NCBI RefSeq assembly: GCF_000317895.1
Contig: NC_019567.1
Span: 3,658,001 to 3,722,000, forward strand
Reading direction: 5' to 3'
DNA length: 64,000 bases
Source: Bdellovibrio bacteriovorus str. Tiberius
Lineage (GTDB): Bacteria; Bdellovibrionota; Bdellovibrionia; Bdellovibrionales; Bdellovibrionaceae
Under the pieces are notes generated by a model that saw only the letters and a list, made by a program, of their open reading frames with translations, did no database searches and was not told where the DNA came from. Below, one piece after another: positions 1-9,193 of this stretch (position 1 is its first letter; each line of letters opens with the position of its first letter). The position numbers and the translations under genes are program-made.

Positions 1-1
1 T

Positions 2-1210
2 AAAGGTTACGGCATTGGCGTGCGCGCGGCCCAGAACCTGATCCGCCCGGCCCACCTGTTCCTTTATCTGAAACAAGAACGCCTGGATAATCTGAAATCT
101 GCCACGGACTATCTGATCGACCGTCAGGTGATGAACAAAGCCTGGGACATCAAATCCAAAGGCAACGCGAAGTACGATGAAATGCTGCATGAAGTGTCCA
201 AGGCTTTCGGTGAATTCACCGCCCTGCTGGATACGGACTATATCTTTGCCTGGCTTGACTGGGACGGCGACAACGTACTGGCCGACGCCGGCATTATCGA
301 CTATGGCAGCGTTCGTCAGTTCGGTATCCGCCATGACAAATACCGCTATGATGACGTGGAAAGATTCTCGACCAATCTGAACGAGCAAAAACAAAAAGCC
401 CGTCTGATTGTGCAGGTCTTCGCGCAAATGGTGGACTACCTTAAAACCAAAAAGAAAAAGCCCCTTCGTGATTTTGCCCACCACTCGGCGGTGCAAAACT
501 TCAACAAGGTTTTCGACAGCAAACGCGCGGAACGACTTCTTTATCGCATGGGCTTTAACGAAACTCAGCGCAGCCACATTCTGGCCAAAGACGGTCTGTT
601 TGCCCGCTTTGACAAAGAATATTCCTTCTTTGAAAGATGCAAAGTCAGCGGCAACACCGAAAAAGTCGCCGATGGCGTGAATCACCCGGCACTTTACAAT
701 ATGCGCACCTTGATGAAGGACTATCCAAAGTTCCTTCAGGAAAGCCCGCTGCCATTTGAAAAACGCTGGATGACTGAAAACAGCTTCTTTAAGACCGTGC
801 TTTCCGGTTTTGCCAAAACCCGCGACGCCCGCATGGGCGAAAAACAGCGCCGTCATATTGAAAACTTCCAGTCCATTTACCGTGAACTGGTGCAGACGGC
901 AGCAGGCAAAAACAAGCCTGAGCATATTCTGAAAGGCATTTCAGACCGCGCCGAAAAGCTAAATTCTGAAAAACGTATCACCGGCAACGCCCTGATCGAG
1001 ATGGTTGAAGAAATCATCACCGAAAAGAAAAAAGGCCTTAGCATGGAGCAGATTCAGAAGATCATCGACAAGCTGGTCTTTGAACAAAACGGCATGCCGG
1101 AAATTCCAACCGGCCGTTTCTATCGGGAGCTGCAACAGACCCCGGCGGTCAAAATGGATCTTTACGCCCGACTGCTCAGTCTGGTGGAAGAACACAAGGA
1201 ATCCATCTAA
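2..1210 (+). CDS. SelO/YdiU-like protein, 3' part (5' end outside window)
   Basis: The reading frame is already open at base 2, so the true start lies upstream; the GTG at 20 is only an internal codon. The first residues resemble the SelO (YdiU) pseudokinase fold: an arginine-rich stretch beginning RAAQNLIRPAHLF, followed by a tyrosine/aspartate-rich helix, then DGDNVLADAGIIDYG, which lines up with the SelO NTDN...DYG metal-binding region. SelO transfers AMP from ATP to protein hydroxyls. Here Asp replaces the usual Asn of NTDN, and the last 250 residues do not resemble SelO as I know it. The gene ends at a strong terminator. The family call is tentative. Confidence 0.5.
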   Translation, partial: KGYGIGVRAAQNLIRPAHLFLYLKQERLDNLKSATDYLIDRQVMNKAWDIKSKGNAKYDEMLHEVSKAFGEFTALLDTDYIFAWLDWDGDNVLADAGIIDYGSVRQFGIRHDKYRYDDVERFSTNLNEQKQKARLIVQVFAQMVDYLKTKKKKPLRDFAHHSAVQNFNKVFDSKRAERLLYRMGFNETQRSHILAKDGLFARFDKEYSFFERCKVSGNTEKVADGVNHPALYNMRTLMKDYPKFLQESPLPFEKRWMTENSFFKTVLSGFAKTRDARMGEKQRRHIENFQSIYRELVQTAAGKNKPEHILKGISDRAEKLNSEKRITGNALIEMVEEIITEKKKGLSMEQIQKIIDKLVFEQNGMPEIPTGRFYRELQQTPAVKMDLYARLLSLVEEHKESI

Positions 1211-1213
1211 AAC

Positions 1214-1242
1214 AAAAAGGCACCCGACCGGGTGCCTTTTTT
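1214..1242. terminator. bidirectional rho-independent terminator
   Basis: A 7-bp perfect stem, GGCACCC/GGGTGCC with a GACC loop, is flanked by an A-run on the left and a T-run on the right. It lies between the convergent genes ending at 1210 and 1241, so it can serve both strands. Confidence 0.85.
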
Positions 1243-1885
1243 AATTCTTTCTTAAGTCAGAAAGCTGGTCACGAACCCAGCGTCTAATAATGGGATACTC
1301 TTCGTCTTTCAGAGAGTGGTCTTTGTCCATCTCGACCCATTCCACTTTCAAACCGGCATCTTTCAGTTTATCGACGCCATACTTTGTCTCTTCCAGAGGC
1401 AAAATATCATCCTGATGACCGTGCGTGAAAAGCCACGGGGTTTTCTTCGCATCCAACGAAAGGTTGTTTCTCCAGCGGGGATAGAAATTAAAATAGCCGC
1501 TGATTCCGACCACACCAGCCAGCTTCTTGGGATAATTCAAACCCACATCCGCACTGATCAAACAGCCCTGGGAAAAACCAAACAGGAAGATCTTTTTGCT
1601 GTCCCAGCCCTGATTTTCCAGATCATTCAAAAGATCAAAAAGTTTTTCGCGGATCTTCATCACGCCATTGGCCTGATACGGAGGCTCCCCGTACCACGTG
1701 TAACCATCCAGAAACTTGCGGGGCGCGTTCAGCAGCAAATAGTTCATTTCCGGCAGATTCATTTCCTCATCAAAGGAAAAGAACGGCTTGATACTGTCAC
1801 CACGACCGTGCAGAACGATCATCAGATATTCAGATTTTCTTTTTGCCGGAATAAACTTGTTCTTAAAAAGTGTCGTCGTAATCAT
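1241..1885 (-). CDS. alpha/beta-hydrolase, carboxylesterase/phospholipase family
   Basis: This 214-residue serine hydrolase has the nucleophile elbow GFSQG, an acidic residue in HGHQDD and a histidine in KDHSL, in the order of a classic Ser-Asp-His triad. LHGRGDS near the start gives the oxyanion-hole strand. It resembles the short-chain carboxylesterase/phospholipase (YpfH/EstB) group that cleaves carboxylic esters. No signal peptide is seen, so it is probably cytoplasmic. Its ATG overlaps the stop of the upstream S41 protease by 4 nt (ATGA), so the two are probably translationally coupled. Substrate unknown. Confidence 0.8.
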   Translation of the reverse strand: MITTTLFKNKFIPAKRKSEYLMIVLHGRGDSIKPFFSFDEEMNLPEMNYLLLNAPRKFLDGYTWYGEPPYQANGVMKIREKLFDLLNDLENQGWDSKKIFLFGFSQGCLISADVGLNYPKKLAGVVGISGYFNFYPRWRNNLSLDAKKTPWLFTHGHQDDILPLEETKYGVDKLKDAGLKVEWVEMDKDHSLKDEEYPIIRRWVRDQLSDLRKN

Positions 1886-3438
1886 AGCCCCGCCCTCGCC
1901 ACAGCCTTTGTACAGAAAAGAACCTGACGAGCTTTTGTCAGTTGTAAATCATCAGAGGAAACACCGTCTTCCAGATCCAGACATTCGCTGCTGGACATGG
2001 ATTGCGCCATCGCACGCACCTGACGTTCCGGCGCACGCAGAGGATTGATGAACTGCTCTGCCTCGCGCACGACAGAGATCTCTTCAAAGTTCACCGCCAC
2101 GTCAGGCTCAAGCCCCTTCATCTGAGGGGAACGACCGGATGGCAGGTAATAGAAACCTTTTGTTTCAAACAAAGCGATTTTCTTGTTCTGGGACCAGTAT
2201 TCGCCCTCTTGGAAAGAACCTTTTCCGAAAGTTCTTTCGCCCACCAGCACCGCGCGGTTCAGGTCACGCAAAGCCCCCGCAACGATTTCAGAAGCACTGG
2301 CAGAGGCCGCATTCACCAAAACAGCCATTGGCATGTCAAAGTGCTTTTCCTCACCACCATAGAAAACTTCCGCTTTCTTGCTTGGATCCAGGTAACGAAC
2401 TTCAAAGATTTTATTTTCCGGACCGACAAACAGACTGGCGATACAAGCGGCTTCTTCCATCTGACCACCTGGGTTGTCACGCAGATCCAGCAACAAGCCA
2501 CGCACGTGGGAACGCTTTACGATCTCAAGCGACTCTTTGACCTTTTCACAGGCACCACGGGCAAACTTGTTAATACCAATCACCGCGATCGGCTTGATGC
2601 CTTCAATCACTCGCGTGGAAACGGTCGCCACAGTGATTTCCTGACGGCGCAGACGGAACTTCATAGTTTCGCCGTTACGCTCGACACGGATGCGAACCAC
2701 ATCGCCAACTTCGCCTTTTAACAATTCAGAAACGCGCGGCTGCATCAGGCCTTTGACTGAAGTGCCGTTGATAGAAATCAGCACGTCCCCTTTTTGAATG
2801 CCAGAAAGCTTCGCCGGGCTGCCTTCAGTCAACTTGCGCACAACGTACTGACCTTTGTGGCTGCCCAGGGTGATTCCCAAAGTCACCGAACGACTGTCGG
2901 CTCTGGAGATCACTTCCTGGAACTGATTTACCGGCATGAAATACGTGTGTGGATCGCGGAAGACCGAGATAAATCCGTTCAACCCCAGGCCCACCATCAT
3001 GGAACTTTGTTTGGGTTGGATGTAGTCGGATTTCAGTTCTTGCCATGCTTTCAGGAAAGAGATCTGGGTGGCTTTGGCCGTGTGTGAACTGAAATATTCT
3101 TTCCAAGGCTCCAGCTGTTTTTTCTCAGAACTCATGTCGGCAGACAGAGCTTCATGAACGGGAACCAGCTCACCTTGCAGGCTCAGGCTCAAGTTATAGC
3201 GATTGGCGACAGTCAAAATCGCATTGGCACACGCCAGGAAATAGCGCTCGGAACTGCCACAGGTCTGATCCTGTAACAGGTCTTCCAAAGCCGCCGGACC
3301 CAAGCCCGTCTCGGCCCAATAGTCTTCACCAGACTTCACCTTGCTGACGTCTTTACCCGAAAGACGCACAAGATACAGGCTGGCCCCCAAGACCAAAACC
3401 ATTAATGAGATTATGAAAAAACGTGGTGAACTGAGCAC
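1882..3438 (-). CDS. S41 (CtpA/Prc-type) serine protease with PDZ domain
   Basis: A 518-residue C-terminal processing peptidase. An N-terminal hydrophobic segment (residues 7-25) anchors or exports it. A PDZ domain (KLTEGSPAKLSGIQKGDVLISING) lies around residues 190-280, and the protease core follows with SASASE (catalytic Ser) and GERTFGKGSFQ (catalytic Lys). The family trims periplasmic proteins from their C termini. The start is GTG, chosen because GGGAGGG lies just upstream and the signal anchor follows at once. About 150 residues between anchor and PDZ are not recognised. First gene of a two-gene unit with the esterase. Confidence 0.9.
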   Translation of the reverse strand: MLSSPRFFIISLMVLVLGASLYLVRLSGKDVSKVKSGEDYWAETGLGPAALEDLLQDQTCGSSERYFLACANAILTVANRYNLSLSLQGELVPVHEALSADMSSEKKQLEPWKEYFSSHTAKATQISFLKAWQELKSDYIQPKQSSMMVGLGLNGFISVFRDPHTYFMPVNQFQEVISRADSRSVTLGITLGSHKGQYVVRKLTEGSPAKLSGIQKGDVLISINGTSVKGLMQPRVSELLKGEVGDVVRIRVERNGETMKFRLRRQEITVATVSTRVIEGIKPIAVIGINKFARGACEKVKESLEIVKRSHVRGLLLDLRDNPGGQMEEAACIASLFVGPENKIFEVRYLDPSKKAEVFYGGEEKHFDMPMAVLVNAASASASEIVAGALRDLNRAVLVGERTFGKGSFQEGEYWSQNKKIALFETKGFYYLPSGRSPQMKGLEPDVAVNFEEISVVREAEQFINPLRAPERQVRAMAQSMSSSECLDLEDGVSSDDLQLTKARQVLFCTKAVARAGL

Positions 3439-3614
3439 TTCGGCCCTCCCGACCCGCTCCTAGAGAGCAACCACCGTGCCCGCCCAGATCGAATTAACAG
3501 GCTCTAGGTGCCGATTTTCACCCCGGTTTGGGAAGAAATTTCCTGTTCGCACAGGCCCTGAACAACGCCCCCGGCCTTGAGCTTTCCCATCCCATGTAAT
3601 ACCTTAAAATCACT

Positions 3615-4583
3615 ATGATTATTGTAACAGGCGCAAACGGATTTATTGGCAGTGTGATGGTGTGGGAACTGAATCAAAAAGGTCTTACCGACATCATCGC
3701 GGTGGACTCAGTAGGTCTTTCCGAACGCAATCTTCTTCGCAAACAAAAAATCACCAAGTTCCTTTTGAAAGATGACTTGTGGCCGTTCCTTGAAACCGAA
3801 GAAGCCAAGAAACAAGTCACGTGGATCATCCACATGGGCGCCTGCTCTTCCACCACGGAAACAAACAAAGAGTTCCTGTGGGAGAACAACACTTACTACA
3901 CACAAAGAATCTTTGAATGGTGCGCAGAACACGGCAAGTCCATGATTTATGCCTCCAGTGCCGCAACTTACGGCGCCGGAGAACTGGGCTTTGACGACAC
4001 GACTGATCCTGAAAAACTGCGCCCATTGAATCTGTACGGCGAATCAAAAGTTCTGTTTGATCGCTGGGCGGTGAAACAGACGAAAACGCCTCCACACTGG
4101 TACGGCCTTAAGTTCTTTAACGTCTTTGGCCCGAATGAATACCACAAGGGCGCGATGTCCAGCGTGGCGTTCAAAGCTTACAATCAAATCAAAGACACCG
4201 GCGCTTTGGGATTGTTTAAATCCGCAGACCCGAACTACAAAGACGGCGAATTCATGCGGGACTTCGTTTACGTCAAGGACGTCACCGGCTGGATGGCCGA
4301 GCTGATGGAGAAAAAACCAAAGAATGGCGTTTACAACATGGGCTTCGGAAAACCGCGCACCTGGCTGGATCTGGCCGGTGGTGTTTTCAAGGCCATGGGC
4401 ACGGACATGAAAATCAACTGGCTTGAGATGCCTGAAAACATCCGCGGTCAGTATCAGTATTTCACCGAAGCTAAAACCGACAAGTGGCTGGCAGCGGGTA
4501 TGAGCCCGGCAAAATGGCCTTTGGAAAAAGCCGTCGCTGATTACATTCAGAACTATCTGTCCAAAGACGACAAAGACCTTTAA
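3615..4583 (+). CDS. hldD: ADP-L-glycero-D-manno-heptose 6-epimerase
   Basis: This 322-residue extended short-chain dehydrogenase makes the heptose precursor of LPS inner core by epimerising ADP-D-glycero-D-manno-heptose. The NADP-binding TGANGFIGS is at residues 5-13 and the catalytic Tyr141/Lys145 pair is in YGESK. The length matches RfaD/HldD, and the active-site region GACSSTTETNK is typical of the family. There is no convincing ribosome-binding site before the ATG. Twelve bases separate it from the aromatic amino acid hydroxylase gene. Confidence 0.92.
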   Translation: MIIVTGANGFIGSVMVWELNQKGLTDIIAVDSVGLSERNLLRKQKITKFLLKDDLWPFLETEEAKKQVTWIIHMGACSSTTETNKEFLWENNTYYTQRIFEWCAEHGKSMIYASSAATYGAGELGFDDTTDPEKLRPLNLYGESKVLFDRWAVKQTKTPPHWYGLKFFNVFGPNEYHKGAMSSVAFKAYNQIKDTGALGLFKSADPNYKDGEFMRDFVYVKDVTGWMAELMEKKPKNGVYNMGFGKPRTWLDLAGGVFKAMGTDMKINWLEMPENIRGQYQYFTEAKTDKWLAAGMSPAKWPLEKAVADYIQNYLSKDDKDL

Positions 4584-4594
4584 GAAAGATCACG

Positions 4595-6337
4595 ATGGAG
4601 ACGGACTTTTTACCGCCGCACTTAAGAAAATACGTCGTAGAACAAAACTACGAAAAGTACACTCCGGTTGATCAGGCTGTGTGGCGCTATGTTTTGCGCC
4701 AGTTGAAAGCCTTTTTGTCCAAACACGCCCACGAGTGTTACGTCGAAGGCTTGAATAAAACCGGCATCGACATCGAACGCATTCCTCGCATCGAAGACGT
4801 CAGCAAAAGAATTCAGGAATTCGGCTGGCGCGCACTGCCGGTCAGCGGCTTTATTCCACCGGCGGCGTTCATGGAACTGCAGTCCCTGGGCGTATTGCCG
4901 ATTGCCTCGGACATGCGCACCCTGGATCATTTGCTGTACACCCCGGCTCCGGACATTGTTCACGAGGCCGCGGGCCATGCGCCAATTCTGATTCACCCTG
5001 AATTTTCCGATTACCTGCGCCAGTATGCTCAGGTGGCGAAAAAAGCCATCATCAGCAAAGAAGATCTGGATCTTTACGAAGCCATCCGTGACCTTTCCGA
5101 CATCAAAGAAAACCCCGCTTCCACACCTGAACAGGTGAAGGCAGCGGAAGTGCATCTGGACAAGGTCGGCAAAAGCATCAGCCATATCTCGGAAGCTTCC
5201 GAACTGTCCCGCATGAACTGGTGGACGGCTGAATACGGCTTGATTGGTGAAATCGACAATCCAAAGATCTTTGGTGCGGGTTTGCTTTCAAGTGTCGGCG
5301 AATCCAAGTGGTGCTTAAGCCAGAAGGTGAAAAAGATCCCTCTGACTATGGACTGCATTAAAACTTCCTATGACATCACTGAACCTCAGCCGCAATTGTT
5401 TGTGGCGAAGGATTTCAAAACTTTGGTGCGCGTTCTGGATGAAATGGCTGACCAGATGGCCTTCCGTATCGGCGGTCTTCAGGGTTTGCACAAGGCCATC
5501 GAAGCCCAGTCCGTGAATACGGCCGAGCTGAATTCAGGTCTGCAAATTTCCGGTCAGATCGTGGAAGCGATCACCGACAGCAACGGCGCCCTGGCTTATC
5601 TGCGTTTGCAGGGGCCTTCGCAGTTGTCCTATCAGGATCACGAACTTCCAGGACATGATCAGAAGTATCATGCCCATGGATTCGGAACTCCGGTGGGTTT
5701 CCTGAAAAGTCACCCAACCCAGTGTCCTTCAACATTCACTGCCGACCAGTGGTCTGCGCTAAATGTGATTGCGGGCAAAGAAACGCGTCTTGAATTTGTT
5801 TCTGGCGTCGTTGTGACCGGCAAGATTCAGTCCGTTCTTCAAAAAGACGGAAAGACCCTGGTGCTGGCTTTGACCGATGCCAAAGCAGAATTTAACGGCC
5901 GCGTGTTGTTTGCACCCGAATGGGGCACCTTTGACATGGCCGTGGGATCCACGGTTCCATCGGTGTTTGGCGGACCTGCCGACCGCGAGGCTTACGGCGA
6001 AACCACGGACTTTGTTGCCAAACGTGTTCCGGCACCGAAATATTCCAACGAAGAACTGCAAAGACAAAGCCTGTACGGTCAGGTTCGCAAAATCCGCGAA
6101 GACAAACTTCAAGGGACTGCTTTGACCGACTCTTTGGATAAAGTTCTGGCTGCTCACAAAACCCTGATGCCGACTGACTGGTTGTTGCTGATGGAAGCTT
6201 TGGAGCTTGTTTTGTCCCGTCACCCTGAATCGAAATTAAAAAAACAGATCGAAGACGATCTGGCGACTCTGTCCAAGAAGGATGAAAAAACCCACGGCCT
6301 TATTCAAGACGGCCTGGTATTGGCTGGAGCCCTGTAA
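4595..6337 (+). CDS. biopterin-dependent aromatic amino acid hydroxylase, long form
   Basis: The first 300 residues form the catalytic domain of phenylalanine hydroxylase-type enzymes. The iron ligands are visible: His123 and His128 in VHEAAGH, and Glu213 in WWTAEYGL. FGAGLLSSVGESKWCLS matches the conserved stretch after the Glu. The enzyme would hydroxylate Phe (or Tyr/Trp) with a pterin cofactor and O2. At 580 residues it is about twice the usual bacterial enzyme; residues from about 310 onward form an extension I do not recognise. The 4-hydroxyphenylpyruvate dioxygenase gene at 10.9 kb could take the tyrosine onward. Confidence 0.85.
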   Translation: METDFLPPHLRKYVVEQNYEKYTPVDQAVWRYVLRQLKAFLSKHAHECYVEGLNKTGIDIERIPRIEDVSKRIQEFGWRALPVSGFIPPAAFMELQSLGVLPIASDMRTLDHLLYTPAPDIVHEAAGHAPILIHPEFSDYLRQYAQVAKKAIISKEDLDLYEAIRDLSDIKENPASTPEQVKAAEVHLDKVGKSISHISEASELSRMNWWTAEYGLIGEIDNPKIFGAGLLSSVGESKWCLSQKVKKIPLTMDCIKTSYDITEPQPQLFVAKDFKTLVRVLDEMADQMAFRIGGLQGLHKAIEAQSVNTAELNSGLQISGQIVEAITDSNGALAYLRLQGPSQLSYQDHELPGHDQKYHAHGFGTPVGFLKSHPTQCPSTFTADQWSALNVIAGKETRLEFVSGVVVTGKIQSVLQKDGKTLVLALTDAKAEFNGRVLFAPEWGTFDMAVGSTVPSVFGGPADREAYGETTDFVAKRVPAPKYSNEELQRQSLYGQVRKIREDKLQGTALTDSLDKVLAAHKTLMPTDWLLLMEALELVLSRHPESKLKKQIEDDLATLSKKDEKTHGLIQDGLVLAGAL

Positions 6338-6338
6338 A

Positions 6339-7124
6339 ATGAAACGTCCTTTTGAGATTCGCATTGTTCTGGTTCGCACTATCTATGAAAGAAACATCGG
6401 CGCCACTTCGCGCGCGATGTCTAATATGGGGATTGAAAAGCTGATTCTGATTGATCCCAAGTGCGAGCTCACCTATGAAGCCCAGCAAGCGGCCGCCACC
6501 GGCCAAACCGGTCTGCAAAACCGCACGACTTATGCTTCGTGGGATGAATTCCTGAAACAAGAGCCAGAAAGTATCAAAGTGGCCTTCACTGCCCGCGATG
6601 GCAAAGGCCGTCAAGTGCGCGATGTCGATGAAGTTCTTAAAGACATCGCCGACAAAGCCCCGCAGTTCCAGGTTGAAAGCGACGTGCCTTATGTCGTTCA
6701 CTTGGTGTTCGGCCCTGAAGACTGGGGCCTTGCCGGAGAAGACCTTGAGCACGCGAACTTCTGCGCCTGCATCCCGACATTCGGTGACAACTGGAGTTTG
6801 AATCTGGCACAAGCCACACTGCTTGGCATGTACAGTCTGCGCCGCACTTGGGGTGGACAGCGCACCAAACTGGATGGCGGAAAAATTCGCCGGGCCCCTC
6901 AAGGCATCGACGGCATTGATCCCGAGGCGACACTGAAAACGTGGCTGGAAGAAATGGGCTTTGATCTGACCCGCCAAAGAAAGATCAACGTCTTTACAGT
7001 TCTTCGCCGTATGCTTTTGCAGAACACTCCGACCAAAAAAGAACTGGTGATTTTGGAAACCGTTTTGCAGCAAAGCATTCGCAAGCTGCGTGAATGGAAA
7101 GAATTCCAGAACCGCGATCGTTAG
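6339..7124 (+). CDS. SPOUT-family RNA 2'-O-methyltransferase (TrmH/TrmJ-like)
   Basis: A 261-residue SpoU-type methyltransferase. The N terminus (VLVRTIYERNIGATSRAM) is typical of TrmJ-like enzymes that methylate a tRNA wobble-region or loop ribose. The knotted SAM site is visible as FGPEDWGL and SLNLAQA. I chose ATG 6339 over the upstream in-frame ATG 6282 because 6282 lies inside the preceding gene, and homology begins at MKRPFEIRIV; GGAG lies 10 nt upstream. It starts one base after the hydroxylase stop, so the two are coupled. The exact RNA target cannot be read from the sequence. Confidence 0.85.
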   Translation: MKRPFEIRIVLVRTIYERNIGATSRAMSNMGIEKLILIDPKCELTYEAQQAAATGQTGLQNRTTYASWDEFLKQEPESIKVAFTARDGKGRQVRDVDEVLKDIADKAPQFQVESDVPYVVHLVFGPEDWGLAGEDLEHANFCACIPTFGDNWSLNLAQATLLGMYSLRRTWGGQRTKLDGGKIRRAPQGIDGIDPEATLKTWLEEMGFDLTRQRKINVFTVLRRMLLQNTPTKKELVILETVLQQSIRKLREWKEFQNRDR

Positions 7125-7197
7125 TAACAAATCTGTCATCTCTGTTTTTTAAACAGCGCCCTTACCAAGCAGGAACTCTTACCGCGATGATAATGTG

Positions 7198-8514
7198 ATG
7201 AGCACGTCACGCCGCGAGTTCCTGGGTAACGCCACCAAATCCATGCTGATATACACAAGTCTCCCCGCGGGGCTTGCTCTGGCTGGTAATGAATACCAGT
7301 CCGATCTTTACACCGGCAAAATTCCCATCTGCCAGAACATGACCAATGAAATCTCGGCGCAATTTACGATTCTGACCGAGGGAAAGAACCCTTACGCCTA
7401 TCGCGTGAAAGATTCGCAGGGCCGGGATCTGCCTGTGCGCAAATGGGATGAAGAACACCGCAGCCACTCTGGATACGGAATCGACAAACTGATCACCGAA
7501 AAACTGCAGGCTGATCAATTGTACCGCCTGCAGGTGATCGACAAGGACCGCGGCACCGTTCTGGATGAGCGGATCTTTAAAAGTTTACCTTTAAACAGAA
7601 AACAGAATCTGCGCTTTGCAATGATCAGTTGTTCCTGCGACATCTATCACAGCCAGAACAGCAACATGTGGGACCGGATGTTTGCCGAACTGCCCGAGCT
7701 GGTGTTTGTGCTGGGGGATTCGGTGTACTGTGATCTGGGCAGTGACGGCACTGAAAAAGACCTGTGGCGGCGCCACTGCGAAACCCGCATGACCTTGGCG
7801 CACTTCCGACAACCACGACTGATTCCAACCCTGGCCACTTGGGATGATCATGACTATGGCCGAAACAATGAAAACCGCCACTACGCCATGAAGTATGTTT
7901 CCAAACGGATCTTTGAATGCTTTTTTGGTTCGACGCCCGTGGCGGGCTATCGCAAAGGTCACGGTGTGGGTGCGGTGCTGACCGGGTTTGGGCAAAGATT
8001 CTTTTTAATGGATGACCGGTTCTTCCGCGATGAACCCAAAACTGGCGGCATGATGTGGGGTTCAGATCAGCAGGAATGGCTGCTTCAGACTTTAGGTGAA
8101 AATGAAAAGCCCGCGTGGCTGATGAACGGCAGTCAGTATTTTTCTTCGTATATCGGCAACGATTCGTTTCAAAAAGAATACATGCGCAATCTTTCTGATC
8201 TGGCCGGAAAGCTCCTCCGGATGGAAGCCCCGGTCGTCTTTGCCTCGGGCGACGTGCACTTCAGTGAAGTTTTAAAAATTGAGCCTCAGCTGCTGGGGTA
8301 TCGAACCTTTGAGTTCACCTCCAGCGCCATGCACAGTATTAATTATCCCACGGCCTGGTACATGCGAAACCCGCGAAGACTGACTCACACCTGGAAGCAT
8401 AATTTTATGATCATGAAATCCGAAGCCATCAAAAATGGAATTTCAACAGACCTGTACTGCCTTGGACGAACCGGCAAACTGCTGATCAGTCACGCCGGCA
8501 CCGTGCAAAGATAA
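7198..8514 (+). CDS. Tat-exported PhoD-like metallophosphatase
   Basis: The N terminus SRREFLGNATKS followed by a hydrophobic run is a twin-arginine signal, so a folded, metal-loaded enzyme is exported. The body carries PhoD-type metallophosphoesterase motifs: VFVLGDSVYCD, TWDDHDYGRNN and SGDVHFSEV. The family hydrolyses phosphate mono- or diesters (alkaline phosphatase D). A GTG directly precedes the chosen ATG; either could start. It stands alone on the plus strand and is convergent with the next gene, 9 bases away. Confidence 0.85.
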   Translation: MSTSRREFLGNATKSMLIYTSLPAGLALAGNEYQSDLYTGKIPICQNMTNEISAQFTILTEGKNPYAYRVKDSQGRDLPVRKWDEEHRSHSGYGIDKLITEKLQADQLYRLQVIDKDRGTVLDERIFKSLPLNRKQNLRFAMISCSCDIYHSQNSNMWDRMFAELPELVFVLGDSVYCDLGSDGTEKDLWRRHCETRMTLAHFRQPRLIPTLATWDDHDYGRNNENRHYAMKYVSKRIFECFFGSTPVAGYRKGHGVGAVLTGFGQRFFLMDDRFFRDEPKTGGMMWGSDQQEWLLQTLGENEKPAWLMNGSQYFSSYIGNDSFQKEYMRNLSDLAGKLLRMEAPVVFASGDVHFSEVLKIEPQLLGYRTFEFTSSAMHSINYPTAWYMRNPRRLTHTWKHNFMIMKSEAIKNGISTDLYCLGRTGKLLISHAGTVQR

Positions 8515-8523
8515 AAGATCAGA

Positions 8524-8769
8524 TCAAAGCCTGCAGGTGCGGATTTTAAACAGACGTGCATCGAAAGTGAAAAGCACCGGATCCTGGGACTTCATCGCCT
8601 TGTTCAGACACAGATACTCGGGCCCCTTGTCGACCTCCAAAGGATTATCGACACTTTCCATGCGAACCAGATAATTGTTTTTCAGGGGATTCTTTTGCAG
8701 GCTTACGACTTTGCCGGTGAAGGCAAAGTCAGCCGAAGCGATAAAGGGAAGAAGCCACATCCATCCCAT
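8524..8769 (-). CDS. small exported protein of unknown function
   Basis: An 81-residue protein starting with a short hydrophobic segment (WLLPFIASADFAFTG) that looks like a signal peptide; the mature part would be about 67 residues with two cysteines (YLCLNK and TCRL). No family recognised. Its ATG overlaps the stop of the upstream coiled-coil gene by one base (TAATG) and no separate Shine-Dalgarno is seen, so it is probably translated by reinitiation. Confidence 0.6.
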   Translation of the reverse strand: MGWMWLLPFIASADFAFTGKVVSLQKNPLKNNYLVRMESVDNPLEVDKGPEYLCLNKAMKSQDPVLFTFDARLFKIRTCRL

Positions 8770-9188
8770 TAGGATGTCAGAAGCTCCTCATTCAGTTTGT
8801 CTTCCTGTTCACGGATATTGCGAAGCTGTTTGTCCAGCTTCTGCAGGGCTTGCGCCATGCTTTGACCCAAGTCATGCAACTCGTTGATACGGAACATGGT
8901 TTCGTCCTCTTCACCACCGACCAGGCGCAGGCTTTCCAACTTCGCCGAATTCAGGTCGATTTCTTTAGACAAGGATTCCAGTTTTTGATTGAGCTTTTTG
9001 CGGTCCTCGACCAGAGCCTTGGTCATCTCGCGGATCTGTTCCAGATCCAGAACTTCCAGTTGGCCCGTGGCAAAGGCGTCTTGCGACGGTTTGGTTTCAT
9101 CAGCGTCTTCGCCCTGGAAAGCTTCCAAAAACAAAGACCATTCATTTTTCAGGGATTTTACGATCGACCTACTACTGTCATCACCCAT
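8769..9188 (-). CDS. coiled-coil protein of unknown function
   Basis: This 139-residue, highly charged protein has no signal or membrane segment. Residues 45-135 are rich in Leu/Glu/Lys heptads (LEQIREMTKALVEDRKKLNQ and QALQKLDKQLRNIREQED), indicating two long coiled-coil helices broken around VGGEEDE. It lies 5 nt after the PspC-domain gene and 1-nt overlapped with the small exported gene downstream, so the three form one unit. An adaptor for the membrane PspC protein is a guess from context only. Confidence 0.65.
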   Translation of the reverse strand: MGDDSSRSIVKSLKNEWSLFLEAFQGEDADETKPSQDAFATGQLEVLDLEQIREMTKALVEDRKKLNQKLESLSKEIDLNSAKLESLRLVGGEEDETMFRINELHDLGQSMAQALQKLDKQLRNIREQEDKLNEELLTS

Positions 9189-9193
9189 AAATA

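Noticed and set aside
6300-7139. 279-codon open frame antisense to the RNA methyltransferase
   Set aside because: The plus-strand gene has clear SPOUT motifs; the antisense product does not resemble any family.
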